Shown one piece after another: positions 43,227-51,682 of a stretch of 64,000 bases of DNA. Source of the DNA: CBDBLK01 sp965215445 (GTDB lineage: Bacteria; Bdellovibrionota; Bacteriovoracia; Bacteriovoracales; Bacteriovoracaceae). A program made the translations under genes and the position numbers. Under the pieces are notes generated by a model, which saw only the letters and a program-made list of their open reading frames with translations, was not told where the DNA came from and searched no databases. The DNA is taken from the NCBI GenBank assembly GCA_965215445.1, contig CBDCDT010000002.1, positions 62,001-126,000 of the forward strand, written 5' to 3'. Position 1 is the stretch's first letter, and the number at the start of each line of letters is the position of its first letter.

Positions 43227-44633
43227 CTAGAGGTAATAATGTTCTTGTTTCATTTCCATCAGTCGCCCCAAAGGCCCCAGGGGGGATTCTCTACGGGGGC
43301 CAAAATAATAAACATTTTTAACACGACGACCGAGAGCCGGGGAAGAGTAATCGAAAAAATTTCCCCCGCTCCTCAACGGCAGCGGCCCTTTTTTGCGGGA
43401 GCGGGATTTTCGGATATAAATCTGGCTGCCCATCTCGACTTCCCACCGCCCCAAATGTTCCAACATCCAAGGGAAAATTTGGGCCAGGTCGTTTTCCACC
43501 AAGGCCAAAACTTTTTTGCGCAAAAATTCCATTTTAGAGCCAGGTTCCCTTTGGAACAGGAAGTGAATACGAAGACAAGAGCGTGATTTGCGCACCCGTA
43601 TGTGGGGTGATTCCAACCACCACATGGGAAAACTGGTTCCCACTCTGGAGATGTCACCGAAAACAAAATTGCCGGGTGGAAGGTCTGGTATCTTCTCGGA
43701 AGAAGGCCAATTTTTGAGCAACAGGCCCTGATAGCTGGGGTTTTCGTCCTCCAGCTTGAGCGGCACACCCTTTGGATCACCCTCTACAAAAGCAATCTTG
43801 CGGGGGTGAATAATGCCTTCAAAACTGGCCAGTTCCAAACACCAGGGACGGCCTTTGTGAAATTTCCACTCCCGCACCTGAGTTTTCTTAAACTGCCCTC
43901 CGAGTTGCATAAAACACTTTTCCAAATCGCGCTCCAAAAGCTCCTGGTCGAGAGAATAGGAAGGCGCCAGCAAATTGATAAAGGAGTGAAAAATTTCCTC
44001 GCTGGTTATTTTGGGAGAAAGATTTTGGAGAAAGAAAGCGCGTACCAGTGAAATCAATAAATGTTCTTCACTCTCGGGGCGAAAGCGGCCCATCTCCAAA
44101 TAATTGCGTAAAATTTTGAAAAGTTTGGCAAGCCTTGGCGGGCAATGAGAGAGAAGAAAATCGACGCCAAGACCATCGGTATTGCGATGGCGAAAAGCAT
44201 TTTGGCCCGCCCAACTCACAAAGCGCTCAATTTCCTCATCAAAAATCTCGCGCTGTTTGTCCCCCTCTAAAAAGCGCCTAAAAATTATTCCTTCCTCAAC
44301 GAAAGGACGGCCAAAACGGCGCAAAAGTTCCAGGATATTAAGGGAAGGAGAAGAAGTCAGGCGCAACCAATGGTGGTTAAAAAAGAAGTCCAAGGGACAG
44401 CGCCGAAAATAATTATCCATATTCAACAAGGGGGGGACGGAAAAATCCTTTCCCCAGGTTTTGAGGAAATGGTATTCAATGGAACTGACACCGTGGCCAT
44501 AGGGCGCACTCGGCCCAAGCTGGGGATCGTCCAAGAGCAAAACTTTTTGGCCGAGCTTGGCCTGTTCGATGGCAAAGAGTAAGGAGAGAGCGTTGCGGCC
44601 CACCACCATAATGTCAAAATTCTTTTCTAGCAC
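43227..44633 (-). CDS. FAD/NAD(P)-binding oxidoreductase-like protein
   Basis: 468 residues; GTG start at 44633, overlapping the previous gene. Seen: N-terminal FDIMVVGRNALSLLFAIEQA then KLGQKVLLLDDP, a flavoprotein-type Rossmann start with the G-x-G-x-x-G loop degraded to G-R-N-A-L-S, and late YYFGPRRESPLGPLGRLMEM that resembles the C-terminal FAD-contact region. Function not recognised; loss of the loop glycines makes cofactor binding uncertain. Third-from-last gene of the operon beginning at 45982. Confidence 0.65.
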   Translation of the reverse strand: MLEKNFDIMVVGRNALSLLFAIEQAKLGQKVLLLDDPQLGPSAPYGHGVSSIEYHFLKTWGKDFSVPPLLNMDNYFRRCPLDFFFNHHWLRLTSSPSLNILELLRRFGRPFVEEGIIFRRFLEGDKQREIFDEEIERFVSWAGQNAFRHRNTDGLGVDFLLSHCPPRLAKLFKILRNYLEMGRFRPESEEHLLISLVRAFFLQNLSPKITSEEIFHSFINLLAPSYSLDQELLERDLEKCFMQLGGQFKKTQVREWKFHKGRPWCLELASFEGIIHPRKIAFVEGDPKGVPLKLEDENPSYQGLLLKNWPSSEKIPDLPPGNFVFGDISRVGTSFPMWWLESPHIRVRKSRSCLRIHFLFQREPGSKMEFLRKKVLALVENDLAQIFPWMLEHLGRWEVEMGSQIYIRKSRSRKKGPLPLRSGGNFFDYSSPALGRRVKNVYYFGPRRESPLGPLGRLMEMKQEHYYL

Positions 44634-45982
44634 GGCAAGGCCTTGGTGAGATTCAAAGTTTTGAGATGGGCCTTTCCCCTTTGTGTGTAATTGCGTCCGC
44701 GCTCAAACAGTTGCCGGGAATCCTCAGCGGCATTTTCATTCGAGTTACGTTGAAGGCACGGAAAAAAATCACGGGGGGCATTTAAGACGTGTATTCTTTC
44801 GGGGGCCTCTTCGCAAACAAAAATGTACTCTGTCGAACGCTGCAAACGCGGGCCACAGTAGAGGTGTGCCCCCGTCCAAAAGGGTTCCAACAAGGAATGG
44901 ACGCTGCGGCCAAGGCCCCCTCCCACATAGACGTGACCAAAAAGGGAATACATTTCACACAACACCGCCGGAATGTGGGAGACGAGTACCGGATGTCCTT
45001 CCCAGGGAGAAGTCTTTTTTTCGCGCAAAACCGCCACACTGTCGGCACTTCCCCCGTACTCCCCAAAAATTTCCAACAAACGCCGATAAAGGCGCTCAAG
45101 AGAACCACTCGAAAGCTGGTGGGGAGCAATCACAACCCCCCATTCCCCTTCGGCAATCGCGCGCTGAAAGGCGGGATCGGCAAATACCTCCAAATCCACT
45201 TCCCAGGCACTGCCCAAAATGAGTCTGCGCGAGGGTGGGTAAGTTTCAAAAAAGGCCTTTAAGTGGACAAACCAAGAGTGCTTTTCCAAACACTCGCGGG
45301 CATTTTCAAGACGCTTCAAAATTTGCATGACACGAAATTCAAAGCAAAAAAGCTCGGGCCTTGGAGAAGAAGCGCCGAGAAGATTTTCCAAGGCCACCAG
45401 GTCTTTTTGGGTTGAACAAAAAATAAAATCGAACCGGGACATGAGCGAACGCCAATACCAGCGCCCAAGGCCTTTTTCCAGTGCCCGCTCTTTGCCTTTG
45501 AAAGTGGCCGACAATAATCCCAAACGCCCTCCAGTAGATAGTGCAAGCACCAGCTCGGGGAAAAAATCATAACGCACCATCACTCGGAGTGGTGCTTTAA
45601 TCCAGCGCTTCAAGCTTCCTCCCGCCCAACACAACCCCCAAGGATAGTGCAACAAAGGCAACATACGGGCGTCAATCTGCCCAGGATAACGCTGGCCAAG
45701 TTCCCTTATTTTGCTTTGAAGAGAGGCCGAGGTAAACAAAATTTGCACGCGCAACTCACGCTCCAAAAGGCCCTCCAAAAGGGGCCAGACCTGTTCCAGC
45801 TCTCCCTCGCTGCTGACATGAGTCAAAATCTCCGCGTCACCCCGAGAAGGGGCAGACCAGCGGCGCTCTTGCCTCAAGCGCCTGCGCACCCAAGCGGAAA
45901 AAGGCCACGCCAAACCCACTAACGGGGGGGCCAGTAAGCACCTGAAAATATTGAGGGAGCGAAAGGCGAGCAGCAAAACCAT
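44627..45982 (-). CDS. KDO transferase-like glycosyltransferase (WaaA/KdtA, GT30-type)
   Basis: 451 residues from ATG 45982; the frame to 46105 is not supported. Seen: N-terminal hydrophobic anchor (RSLNIFRCLLAPPLVGLAWP), HVSSEGELEQVWPLL with the catalytic Glu of KDO transferases, VRYDFFPELVLAL, RRLILGSAWEVDLEVF, GVVIAPHQLSSGSLERLY and HVYVGGGLGRSVHSLLEPFW. These match WaaA, which links KDO to lipid A, but in a divergent form. Divergent from an outer-membrane protein gene across a 134-base region with an operator-like repeat. Confidence 0.82.
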   Translation of the reverse strand: MVLLLAFRSLNIFRCLLAPPLVGLAWPFSAWVRRRLRQERRWSAPSRGDAEILTHVSSEGELEQVWPLLEGLLERELRVQILFTSASLQSKIRELGQRYPGQIDARMLPLLHYPWGLCWAGGSLKRWIKAPLRVMVRYDFFPELVLALSTGGRLGLLSATFKGKERALEKGLGRWYWRSLMSRFDFIFCSTQKDLVALENLLGASSPRPELFCFEFRVMQILKRLENARECLEKHSWFVHLKAFFETYPPSRRLILGSAWEVDLEVFADPAFQRAIAEGEWGVVIAPHQLSSGSLERLYRRLLEIFGEYGGSADSVAVLREKKTSPWEGHPVLVSHIPAVLCEMYSLFGHVYVGGGLGRSVHSLLEPFWTGAHLYCGPRLQRSTEYIFVCEEAPERIHVLNAPRDFFPCLQRNSNENAAEDSRQLFERGRNYTQRGKAHLKTLNLTKALPC

Positions 45983-45987
45983 GAAAT

Positions 45988-46030
45988 AATTACTCTCATA
46001 GGAGGCGCAAAATTGGCAAAAAGAGTAATT
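45988..46030. promoter_or_regulatory. Perfect 9-bp inverted repeat in divergent promoter region
   Basis: AATTACTCT at 45988-45996 and AGAGTAATT at 46022-46030, separated by 25 bases, between the genes starting at 45982 (minus) and 46117 (plus). It could be a regulator site for both or a leader hairpin of the minus-strand mRNA. Confidence 0.45.
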
Positions 46031-46044
46031 TTTTCGCAAATACT

Positions 46045-46073
46045 TTGACAAAAAACTTGAAACCTGATAAATA
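46045..46073 (+). promoter_or_regulatory. Sigma70-like promoter of the outer-membrane protein gene
   Basis: Consensus TTGACA at 46045-46050, 17-base spacer, weak TAAATA at 46068-46073; 43 bases before the GTG at 46117. Confidence 0.45.
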
Positions 46074-46116
46074 AGATTATCTCGCTTCGGCGAAACTTTA
46101 ACCAAAGGAGCTTCCC

Positions 46117-46962
46117 GTGAACCTTCGATTTTTCCTTACCTTGACCGCCGCTATCTTTACCATTGTTTGCAATGCAGAAACAGTCGCCTCGTCCAGTGCC
46201 AATCCTTCCTGGTATGACTCATTGCGCGAATCACCCTTTATCATGCACTACGACCTCGAAGTCTCCAATCGCCAAGACAAGGCAAATCGTCCGGGACGCT
46301 TTCAGGGAGTCGGTTTTTTAAACCTGGTGAGTCCGGGCTACCGCTTCAACGCCAACAACAGACTCTACCTCATGACTGAATGGACTCGCCACGCCGACCG
46401 GGGAACCCGAGACGCCAACTCCAACACTTGGAATTACAGCCAGTTCGAGTACATCAGGAGCAACCTCCTAACTCAGGAAAGCGACGGAGTTAACATGGAT
46501 TTTTACTTCCGCCAGCGCTTCCACCCCACTTCTTGGGAGGCCCATTCAAATGAATCCGTCGGCTACTCCCGACCAGGCCTGGTTATCTCCCGAAGATTCG
46601 GCGACGACAATCAGTTTGCCTTTGTCATGCAGGCCCACACCGCCGTTTATATCCGCCAGACGGGTGAAGAGGGCAAGCATGTCAGCTACTTTTTGAGCCA
46701 GCCCATGTTGAGCTATATCCCCAACGACCGTTGGAGATTCAACGCCAGCTTTGAGCATATTTCCTTTTTCAACAAGGGTGTAAACAACGACCAGTACATG
46801 ATCGACCCCGTCCTGGAGGCCTGGTACTCGGTAAACTCTCAAGTTTTGGTGGGAACTTACCTGAGAACCATTGCCTTTCAAGATCACGACGATCGGCTGT
46901 TTAACCGCGATATGATCAAGGCCCCGACCCTGATCTTGGCCCTTTCTGCATCAGTGTTCTAA
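46117..46962 (+). CDS. Outer-membrane protein, probable beta-barrel
   Basis: 281 residues; GTG start with AAAGGAG seven bases upstream. Signal peptide (FLTLTAAIFTIVCNA). Strand-like alternation throughout (GYRFNANNRLYLMTEWTRHA, QFAFVMQAHTAVYIRQTG) and a terminal aromatic residue (LILALSASVF), as in outer-membrane barrels. No family named. Followed by a strong terminator. Confidence 0.78.
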   Translation: MNLRFFLTLTAAIFTIVCNAETVASSSANPSWYDSLRESPFIMHYDLEVSNRQDKANRPGRFQGVGFLNLVSPGYRFNANNRLYLMTEWTRHADRGTRDANSNTWNYSQFEYIRSNLLTQESDGVNMDFYFRQRFHPTSWEAHSNESVGYSRPGLVISRRFGDDNQFAFVMQAHTAVYIRQTGEEGKHVSYFLSQPMLSYIPNDRWRFNASFEHISFFNKGVNNDQYMIDPVLEAWYSVNSQVLVGTYLRTIAFQDHDDRLFNRDMIKAPTLILALSASVF

Positions 46963-46998
46963 AACCTACAACTTTTCTCTTTTTATAGTTTTAAAGCG

Positions 46999-47030
46999 AA
47001 GGCCCCCTCTAGCAGGGGGCCTTTCTTTCC
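46999..47030 (+). terminator. Rho-independent terminator
   Basis: GC-rich 10-bp stem AAGGCCCCCT / AGGGGGCCTT with CTAGC loop (46999-47023) followed by TCTTTCC, 36 bases after the stop of the outer-membrane protein. Confidence 0.9.
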
Positions 47031-47102
47031 CCCACCGGCCCGATTCGGGGTCATCATTTAATTCCTTGCCTCTTTTGCCCGAAGAACAAGCAGGAGGGGA
47101 TT

Positions 47103-48272
47103 ATGAAGGCACCGAAAGGAGAAGGACAGGTATCTTCTCTAGTTAGAGCACTCAAAGAACTCACTCAAAGGCCCAATCAGCAGGCAGCCTACTTCGTCAT
47201 GCTTGAAGGTGCCCCTTTGATTGGGCCAATTGAAGGCCCTCAATTTCTCGATTTTATGAGAAAAAATGCTCTTCCCCCTCACACCAAAATTCGCGCCAAT
47301 GGAGAGCGGGATTTTGTTCCCCTCCATCAGCACCCTCACTTTAAAAGAGAAAAAAAAATTCCCCCTCCCTTCAAAGAAGGCAACGGAAGTTTTTATTATT
47401 TGGAAAACGGCAGCAAACACGGGCCTTTCAAGCGGGATAAAATCCAGCAATTGCTAAACGCCAAAAAGTTGCTTTTAACTGATCTTTTAAGTTCTGATAA
47501 AGGCAATACCTGGCACAAGGTCTTTGAATTTGAAGAATTTGACCGGCGCTTGCAGGCCAAAGACCTGCCTCAGGCACTGCCTAAAGAATATAATTGGTGT
47601 TCCCTCGACGGTAAAAATAAAAAGAACAAACCAAACAAAGACAAGGAAAATAATGCTCTGGCGGTCTTAAATTTTTTCGGAACCCTCGACCCCTCCAGCG
47701 GCCTCTATATCAAGCCGGAAGAAGATAACCAGGAAGAGACTCGTCAAGGCCGTTCGCTGGGGCCAAAATTGGCCTTATTTTTCATTCTGACAATGAGTGG
47801 AGCTTTATGGTGGTGGCCTGCTTCCGATTTAGGCCTGAAACAAAAAGAGCGGACACCTACCAGTATTGAAAAAGAGCTTTCCAAAACGGCCGTCGAACAA
47901 AAAAAAGCAAAAAAACTAACTCCCAAGGCAGCACCAAAGATCGCACCAAGGCCCGCCCCCAAACCCAAACCGCGGCCCATCGCCAAACCTCCCCCTCCAC
48001 CTGCTCCTCAAAAAAGGCGACCTTCTTCCAGCGCCCGCAAGAAAAAGCGCCACAAATCCTTTAAGTCCAAAAAGGCGGCGATTCCAGCAAAAACAGACGT
48101 TTGGCCGGGCAATGAAGAAGACGAAGAAAATGACGACAGCGATGAAGACGAGTTGGAAGACGAATACGACGAAGAAGACCCAGAGGAAGAATTGGAGCGG
48201 GAATTGCTCGAAAGCGTAGGCGAAGACCCCTCTGACCTGGAAGATTTTGAAGGGGATTCCGAATATTATTAA
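47103..48272 (+). CDS. GYF_2-like domain membrane protein with acidic tail
   Basis: 389 residues; ATG after GGAGGGG. Seen: FYYLENGSKHGPFKRDKIQQ with LLTDLLSSDKGNTWHKVFEF (about residues 98-140), typical of the GYF_2/DUF4339 fold; an earlier PLIGPIEGPQFLDF segment looks like a second copy. One membrane segment (LALFFILTMSGALWWW), then a Lys/Pro-rich stretch and a very acidic C-terminus (EEDEENDDSDEDELEDEYD). Such domains bind Pro-rich peptides; partner unknown. Confidence 0.78.
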   Translation: MKAPKGEGQVSSLVRALKELTQRPNQQAAYFVMLEGAPLIGPIEGPQFLDFMRKNALPPHTKIRANGERDFVPLHQHPHFKREKKIPPPFKEGNGSFYYLENGSKHGPFKRDKIQQLLNAKKLLLTDLLSSDKGNTWHKVFEFEEFDRRLQAKDLPQALPKEYNWCSLDGKNKKNKPNKDKENNALAVLNFFGTLDPSSGLYIKPEEDNQEETRQGRSLGPKLALFFILTMSGALWWWPASDLGLKQKERTPTSIEKELSKTAVEQKKAKKLTPKAAPKIAPRPAPKPKPRPIAKPPPPPAPQKRRPSSSARKKKRHKSFKSKKAAIPAKTDVWPGNEEDEENDDSDEDELEDEYDEEDPEEELERELLESVGEDPSDLEDFEGDSEYY

Positions 48273-48315
48273 AGCGAGCTTTACACCAACATAAAAAGGC
48301 CAGTATAACCCCCCC

Positions 48316-49386
48316 ATGGATGCCAAACCCTCACTATGGGGAATACCCCTCAAGACCATGAAAAGGCTCTTGCAAAATATTGGTCTGCCCGCTTTTAGCG
48401 CGGATCAGATTTATCACTGGGCCTTTAAAAAGGGAGTGAGGGACGAGCGCAACTGGAGCAATGTCTCCGGCAAGGTCAAAGATTATATCAAGGCCAATTT
48501 TGACTTGGGCCTTCCACGGGTTGTCCAGCACCAACTCTCTTCCGATGGAACCCGCAAATTCTTGATGGCCATGCACGACGGGCATACTGTGGAAACTGTG
48601 GCCATTGCCGCCCAAACCTCTGCCAGAAAACGCCTGACCCTGTGCCTTTCCACTCAAGTCGGATGCGCGCTGGGCTGTACTTTTTGCCATACGGGAACCA
48701 TGGGGCTTACCCGCCACCTCTCTTCAGGTGAAATCGTGGGACAATTTTTGGCGGTCAGGCATTGGTTGGAGCAAAATAAGCACAGCGAAATACCGACTAA
48801 TATCGTCTATATGGGTCAGGGAGAGCCACTGCATAATTTTGAGGAAGTAAAGTGTGCTACCCAGGTTTTTATGGAAGATCAAGGCCTCTCTATTTCCCAA
48901 CGCAAAATCACCCTTTCCACCTCGGGCCTGGTTCCACAAATCGAAAAACTGGGAGATTTTCCCCCCGTCAATATTGCCATTTCCCTTCACGCCGCCAACA
49001 ACCCGCTTCGATCAAAACTGATGCCCATCAACAAAAACTATGACCTGGAGCGCCTTTTCCGTGCCATCGAGGCCATTCCCCTCAAGGCGCGCCGGCGCAT
49101 TTCCTACGAATACCTGTTGATTAAAGGAGTCAATGATCAACCACAAGATATTGAGGACTTAGACCGCCTCATCAACCCCAACAAATCCAAAATCAACCTG
49201 ATTCCCTTCAATCCCTATCCCAATTCACACTTTCGGCCCCCTTCGCAACAAACCATTCTCTGGTTCCATGACGAACTATGTCAAAGAGGCCATGTTTGCA
49301 CTATACGCGCAACAAAGGGAAGAGATATTTTGGCCGCCTGCGGGCAGCTCAAATCCTCACGAGAAACCGCGCCATTGTGCGTTTAG
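48316..49386 (+). CDS. rlmN: Dual-specificity 23S rRNA A2503 / tRNA A37 C2-methyltransferase
   Basis: 356 residues. Seen: radical-SAM cluster C117-A-L-G-C121-T-F-C124, methyl-carrying Cys in TLCLSTQVG (C110) and partner Cys in LAACGQL near the end, plus IVYMGQGEPLHNF, GLVPQIEKL and INLIPFNPYPNS. All catalytic parts of RlmN are present. Starts 43 bases after the previous gene. Confidence 0.96.
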   Translation: MDAKPSLWGIPLKTMKRLLQNIGLPAFSADQIYHWAFKKGVRDERNWSNVSGKVKDYIKANFDLGLPRVVQHQLSSDGTRKFLMAMHDGHTVETVAIAAQTSARKRLTLCLSTQVGCALGCTFCHTGTMGLTRHLSSGEIVGQFLAVRHWLEQNKHSEIPTNIVYMGQGEPLHNFEEVKCATQVFMEDQGLSISQRKITLSTSGLVPQIEKLGDFPPVNIAISLHAANNPLRSKLMPINKNYDLERLFRAIEAIPLKARRRISYEYLLIKGVNDQPQDIEDLDRLINPNKSKINLIPFNPYPNSHFRPPSQQTILWFHDELCQRGHVCTIRATKGRDILAACGQLKSSRETAPLCV

Positions 49387-49484
49387 TCATTTTCTTTTTT
49401 GAAAAAAAAGGTAGAAATATCTTCTTGAATCAATTTTATTTGTTCGATACTCTCGACTTCTCCTGTATCAAGGGGGGTATGTGA

Positions 49485-49503
49485 CGATCCCATAACAGGA
49501 TCG
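49485..49503 (+). promoter_or_regulatory. Short hairpin/operator-like repeat before the XRE gene
   Basis: CGATCC (49485-49490) and GGATCG (49498-49503) form a 6-bp inverted repeat with a 7-base loop, 20 bases before the XRE start codon at 49523. Possible autoregulatory operator. Confidence 0.35.
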
Positions 49504-49522
49504 AGAAAACACGAGAGAGGTT

Positions 49523-49774
49523 ATGAGAGAAGCGGATCCGTTCAAATTTAAAACTGGCAGGCTCTTGCGTTCACTCAGGGAAAAGCACGGGATTCCCCAG
49601 ACGCGGCTGGCCTCTTTTTTGGGTAAGGATCAAGGCCAAATCTCGCGCATTGAAAGGGGGCTTGAGGACATTCGCTTTGCCGAAATCAATAAGCTTTGCC
49701 ATTATTTTGACATCAGTATAGTCGACTTTGTAGCGCAAATAGAATATAAGTACCCCTTTGAAGAATCCGCCTAA
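49523..49774 (+). CDS. XRE-family HTH regulator
   Basis: 83 residues; ATG preceded by GAGAGG. Seen: LRSLREKHGIPQTRLASFLG then QGQISRIERGLEDIRFAEIN, a classic Cro/CI-type helix-turn-helix, with a short C-terminal tail. It is 12 bases before a degenerate receiver protein gene, and an inverted repeat lies just upstream. Confidence 0.92.
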   Translation: MREADPFKFKTGRLLRSLREKHGIPQTRLASFLGKDQGQISRIERGLEDIRFAEINKLCHYFDISIVDFVAQIEYKYPFEESA

Positions 49775-49786
49775 AGGAGTTTTAAG

Positions 49787-50167
49787 ATGAATGTTTTAAT
49801 TTGTGAGAATAAACCCGAAAGACTTGGTACACACGTCCTCTATCTGCAAAAAGTTTTTACTTCCTGCACATTTGACTACGCTCAAGACAAGGCCAGTATC
49901 ATAAAAAAACTGGAATATAACGGGCCTTCCTACGATCTCATCCTGGCCCAATACCATCTGCCCCAAAGTACGGGATCAGAAACTTATAACATTGTCAGGG
50001 GACAAGAACTCAATATGCCCATCGTCTTTTATGGCCTCGACGATACCCGTGGTGAATTGAAGGCCTTGCAGGCCCAGGACGAAGACCTCTTTGATTTGGG
50101 GAATTTCTACGACGCCGGCGATCTTAGAAAAGTTATGGACACCCTCGCCGCCAGGGCCACGGCCTGA
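49787..50167 (+). CDS. Degenerate response-regulator receiver (pseudo-receiver) protein
   Basis: 126 residues; ATG with AAAGGAG upstream. Fold pattern fits a receiver: MNVLICENKPER, YDLILAQYHLPQSTGSETYN, MPIVFYGL, LFDLGNFYDAGDLRKVMDTL. The phosphoacceptor Asp is replaced (LILAQYHLP instead of LILxDxxMP), and the acidic pair near the N-terminus is reduced (C-E-N), so phosphorylation is unlikely. Probably signals by protein contact with the XRE partner encoded 12 bases upstream. Confidence 0.72.
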   Translation: MNVLICENKPERLGTHVLYLQKVFTSCTFDYAQDKASIIKKLEYNGPSYDLILAQYHLPQSTGSETYNIVRGQELNMPIVFYGLDDTRGELKALQAQDEDLFDLGNFYDAGDLRKVMDTLAARATA

Positions 50168-50170
50168 AAG

Positions 50171-50587
50171 CTATCTTCTTCCGCTCTTAGGCCGAGGCAG
50201 AGAACACTCCACTTCACCGTTGTGGGGGACGTTCTGACAAGTCCAGCGAAATTCTCGGGCGGTATTTCCGGGGCGAGAGTTAAATTTTCCTTTTTTACAA
50301 GAAGCATCGTAAGGCCCCCAATAGGCCTGCCCACACTCCGCAATCTCGGTTAAAAATTTGGATTCGCTGCAATCCTCTTCGCCATCATAGGGAATATTGC
50401 GACAGACCCAACGAAACTCCGTTTCCGTGTGTCCGGGGCCGTGGTGAAAAATGCCATTTTTGCAAGATTCCTGGCGCTGGCCCATATAGCGGCCACACTC
50501 ACCCAAGGCCGGTTCGGCCAGTGTTGAAATAGTCGCGAAAAAACAACCTGTTACCCAAATAAAAGCGGCTTTTTGAACATTCTTCAT
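50171..50587 (-). CDS. Small secreted protein with two Cys-rich repeats
   Basis: 138 residues. Signal peptide (AAFIWVTGCFFATISTLA) then two copies of a unit of about 50 residues, C-G-x3-G ... SCKNGIFHHGPGHTETEFRW ... NIPYDGEEDC and CGQAYWGPYDASCKKGKF ... EFRWTCQNVPHNGEVEC, each with four Cys. No family recognised. Convergent with the pseudo-receiver gene, 3 bases apart. Likely an extracellular or periplasmic binding protein. Confidence 0.72.
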   Translation of the reverse strand: MKNVQKAAFIWVTGCFFATISTLAEPALGECGRYMGQRQESCKNGIFHHGPGHTETEFRWVCRNIPYDGEEDCSESKFLTEIAECGQAYWGPYDASCKKGKFNSRPGNTAREFRWTCQNVPHNGEVECSLPRPKSGRR

Positions 50588-50655
50588 TGTCTCCTCCTTG
50601 ATTCTTTTAGTGTAAAAGAAATAATTTTTTACTGAGTAAAAGTGGAAAAAGTTAC

Positions 50656-51672
50656 CTAGTGCTTAAAAAAGTCCCAAGCGTGACAAATCTGCTGGCGACC
50701 ACGTTTTTTAGCTTCATACATCATTCGGTCGGCCAGATTTAAAATTTCTTCTTGATCGCGGGCATCGCGGGGAAATTCTGCCACCCCCATACTGATGGTC
50801 AATTTCGCTATTTTATGTTCGCCCGAAGATTTTCCCGATTGTTTTTTGTATTCCTTGATTTTAAAACGCGCTTCTCTCACAGTGGTTAAAATTCGCTGAC
50901 CAATACTTTTGGCCATCTCAAAATTAATATCGGGAAGAAGCATGACAAATTCATCTCCTCCATAACGATAAACAGAGTCTGAAGCGCGCAAAGTTTTTTT
51001 CAAAAGAACGGAAACTTCGGCCAATATATGAGTTCCTGCCAAGTGGCCATAGCAATCATTGATTTTTTTGAAAAAATCAACGTCGATGAAAAAAACGACA
51101 AATTTTTCTCCTATTTCCCGATAGCGCATGACTGCATCATCCAAGTCATTCAAAAGTTTACGATGATTATAAAGGCCTGTCATATCATCAGTGTGAATCA
51201 AATTTTTAAATTCCTGGAGTTGTTTTACCCGCTCTTGACTTTGAGAAACGGTATCCATCAAACGCACCAAATATTTCATAAACGAATCAGGGACTTCCCG
51301 TTTGGGAGAAAAAAGCCCCAGAAGGAATTGTTCGTCACTCTCTCCACAACGAAACGTCACAAAAAGAGTCTTTGACTTTCCCAAACAAGAAGTCTGCCAT
51401 TCTCTCAATGCCTCTTGAAGAATTTCCTCAATGGATTCTCGGGAATAGAATTGATCGCAAACCTCGCGATTAAAGGCCAGGCGATAAGAATGGGCCAAAT
51501 TTTTGCCAGTCGCCTTTTTCGGTATGGACAAGATGACCAAAGGGTCGGAATCAAACAGTTCATTTAAAAACTGGCCTAACTGCTGATAAATTTTCTTAAC
51601 TTCTCGAACCTGACAAAGCGAAACCGAAAAATCGAGTAGGCCCAGTTGCTCAATATTTCCATCTTTTGTCAA
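50656..51672 (-). CDS. Diguanylate cyclase (GGDEF)
   Basis: 338 residues from TTG 51672, which has GAGG eight bases upstream and starts just after the stop of the preceding gene; an earlier TTG (51723) lies within that gene. N-terminal half is a GAF-like or unknown sensor; then FKNLIHTDDMTGLYNHRKLL, FFIDVDFFKKINDCYGHLAG and RASDSVYRYGGDEFVMLLPD. Active-site GGDEF is intact, and R-x-x-D lies exactly five residues before it, the inhibitory site for c-di-GMP. Makes c-di-GMP from GTP. Confidence 0.95.
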   Translation of the reverse strand: MTKDGNIEQLGLLDFSVSLCQVREVKKIYQQLGQFLNELFDSDPLVILSIPKKATGKNLAHSYRLAFNREVCDQFYSRESIEEILQEALREWQTSCLGKSKTLFVTFRCGESDEQFLLGLFSPKREVPDSFMKYLVRLMDTVSQSQERVKQLQEFKNLIHTDDMTGLYNHRKLLNDLDDAVMRYREIGEKFVVFFIDVDFFKKINDCYGHLAGTHILAEVSVLLKKTLRASDSVYRYGGDEFVMLLPDINFEMAKSIGQRILTTVREARFKIKEYKKQSGKSSGEHKIAKLTISMGVAEFPRDARDQEEILNLADRMMYEAKKRGRQQICHAWDFFKH

Positions 51673-51682
51673 AATCGAACCT

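Noticed and set aside
45983..46105. N-terminal extension of the KDO-transferase-like gene
   Set aside because: It would cover the divergent promoter and the inverted repeat; the membrane anchor begins at 45982.
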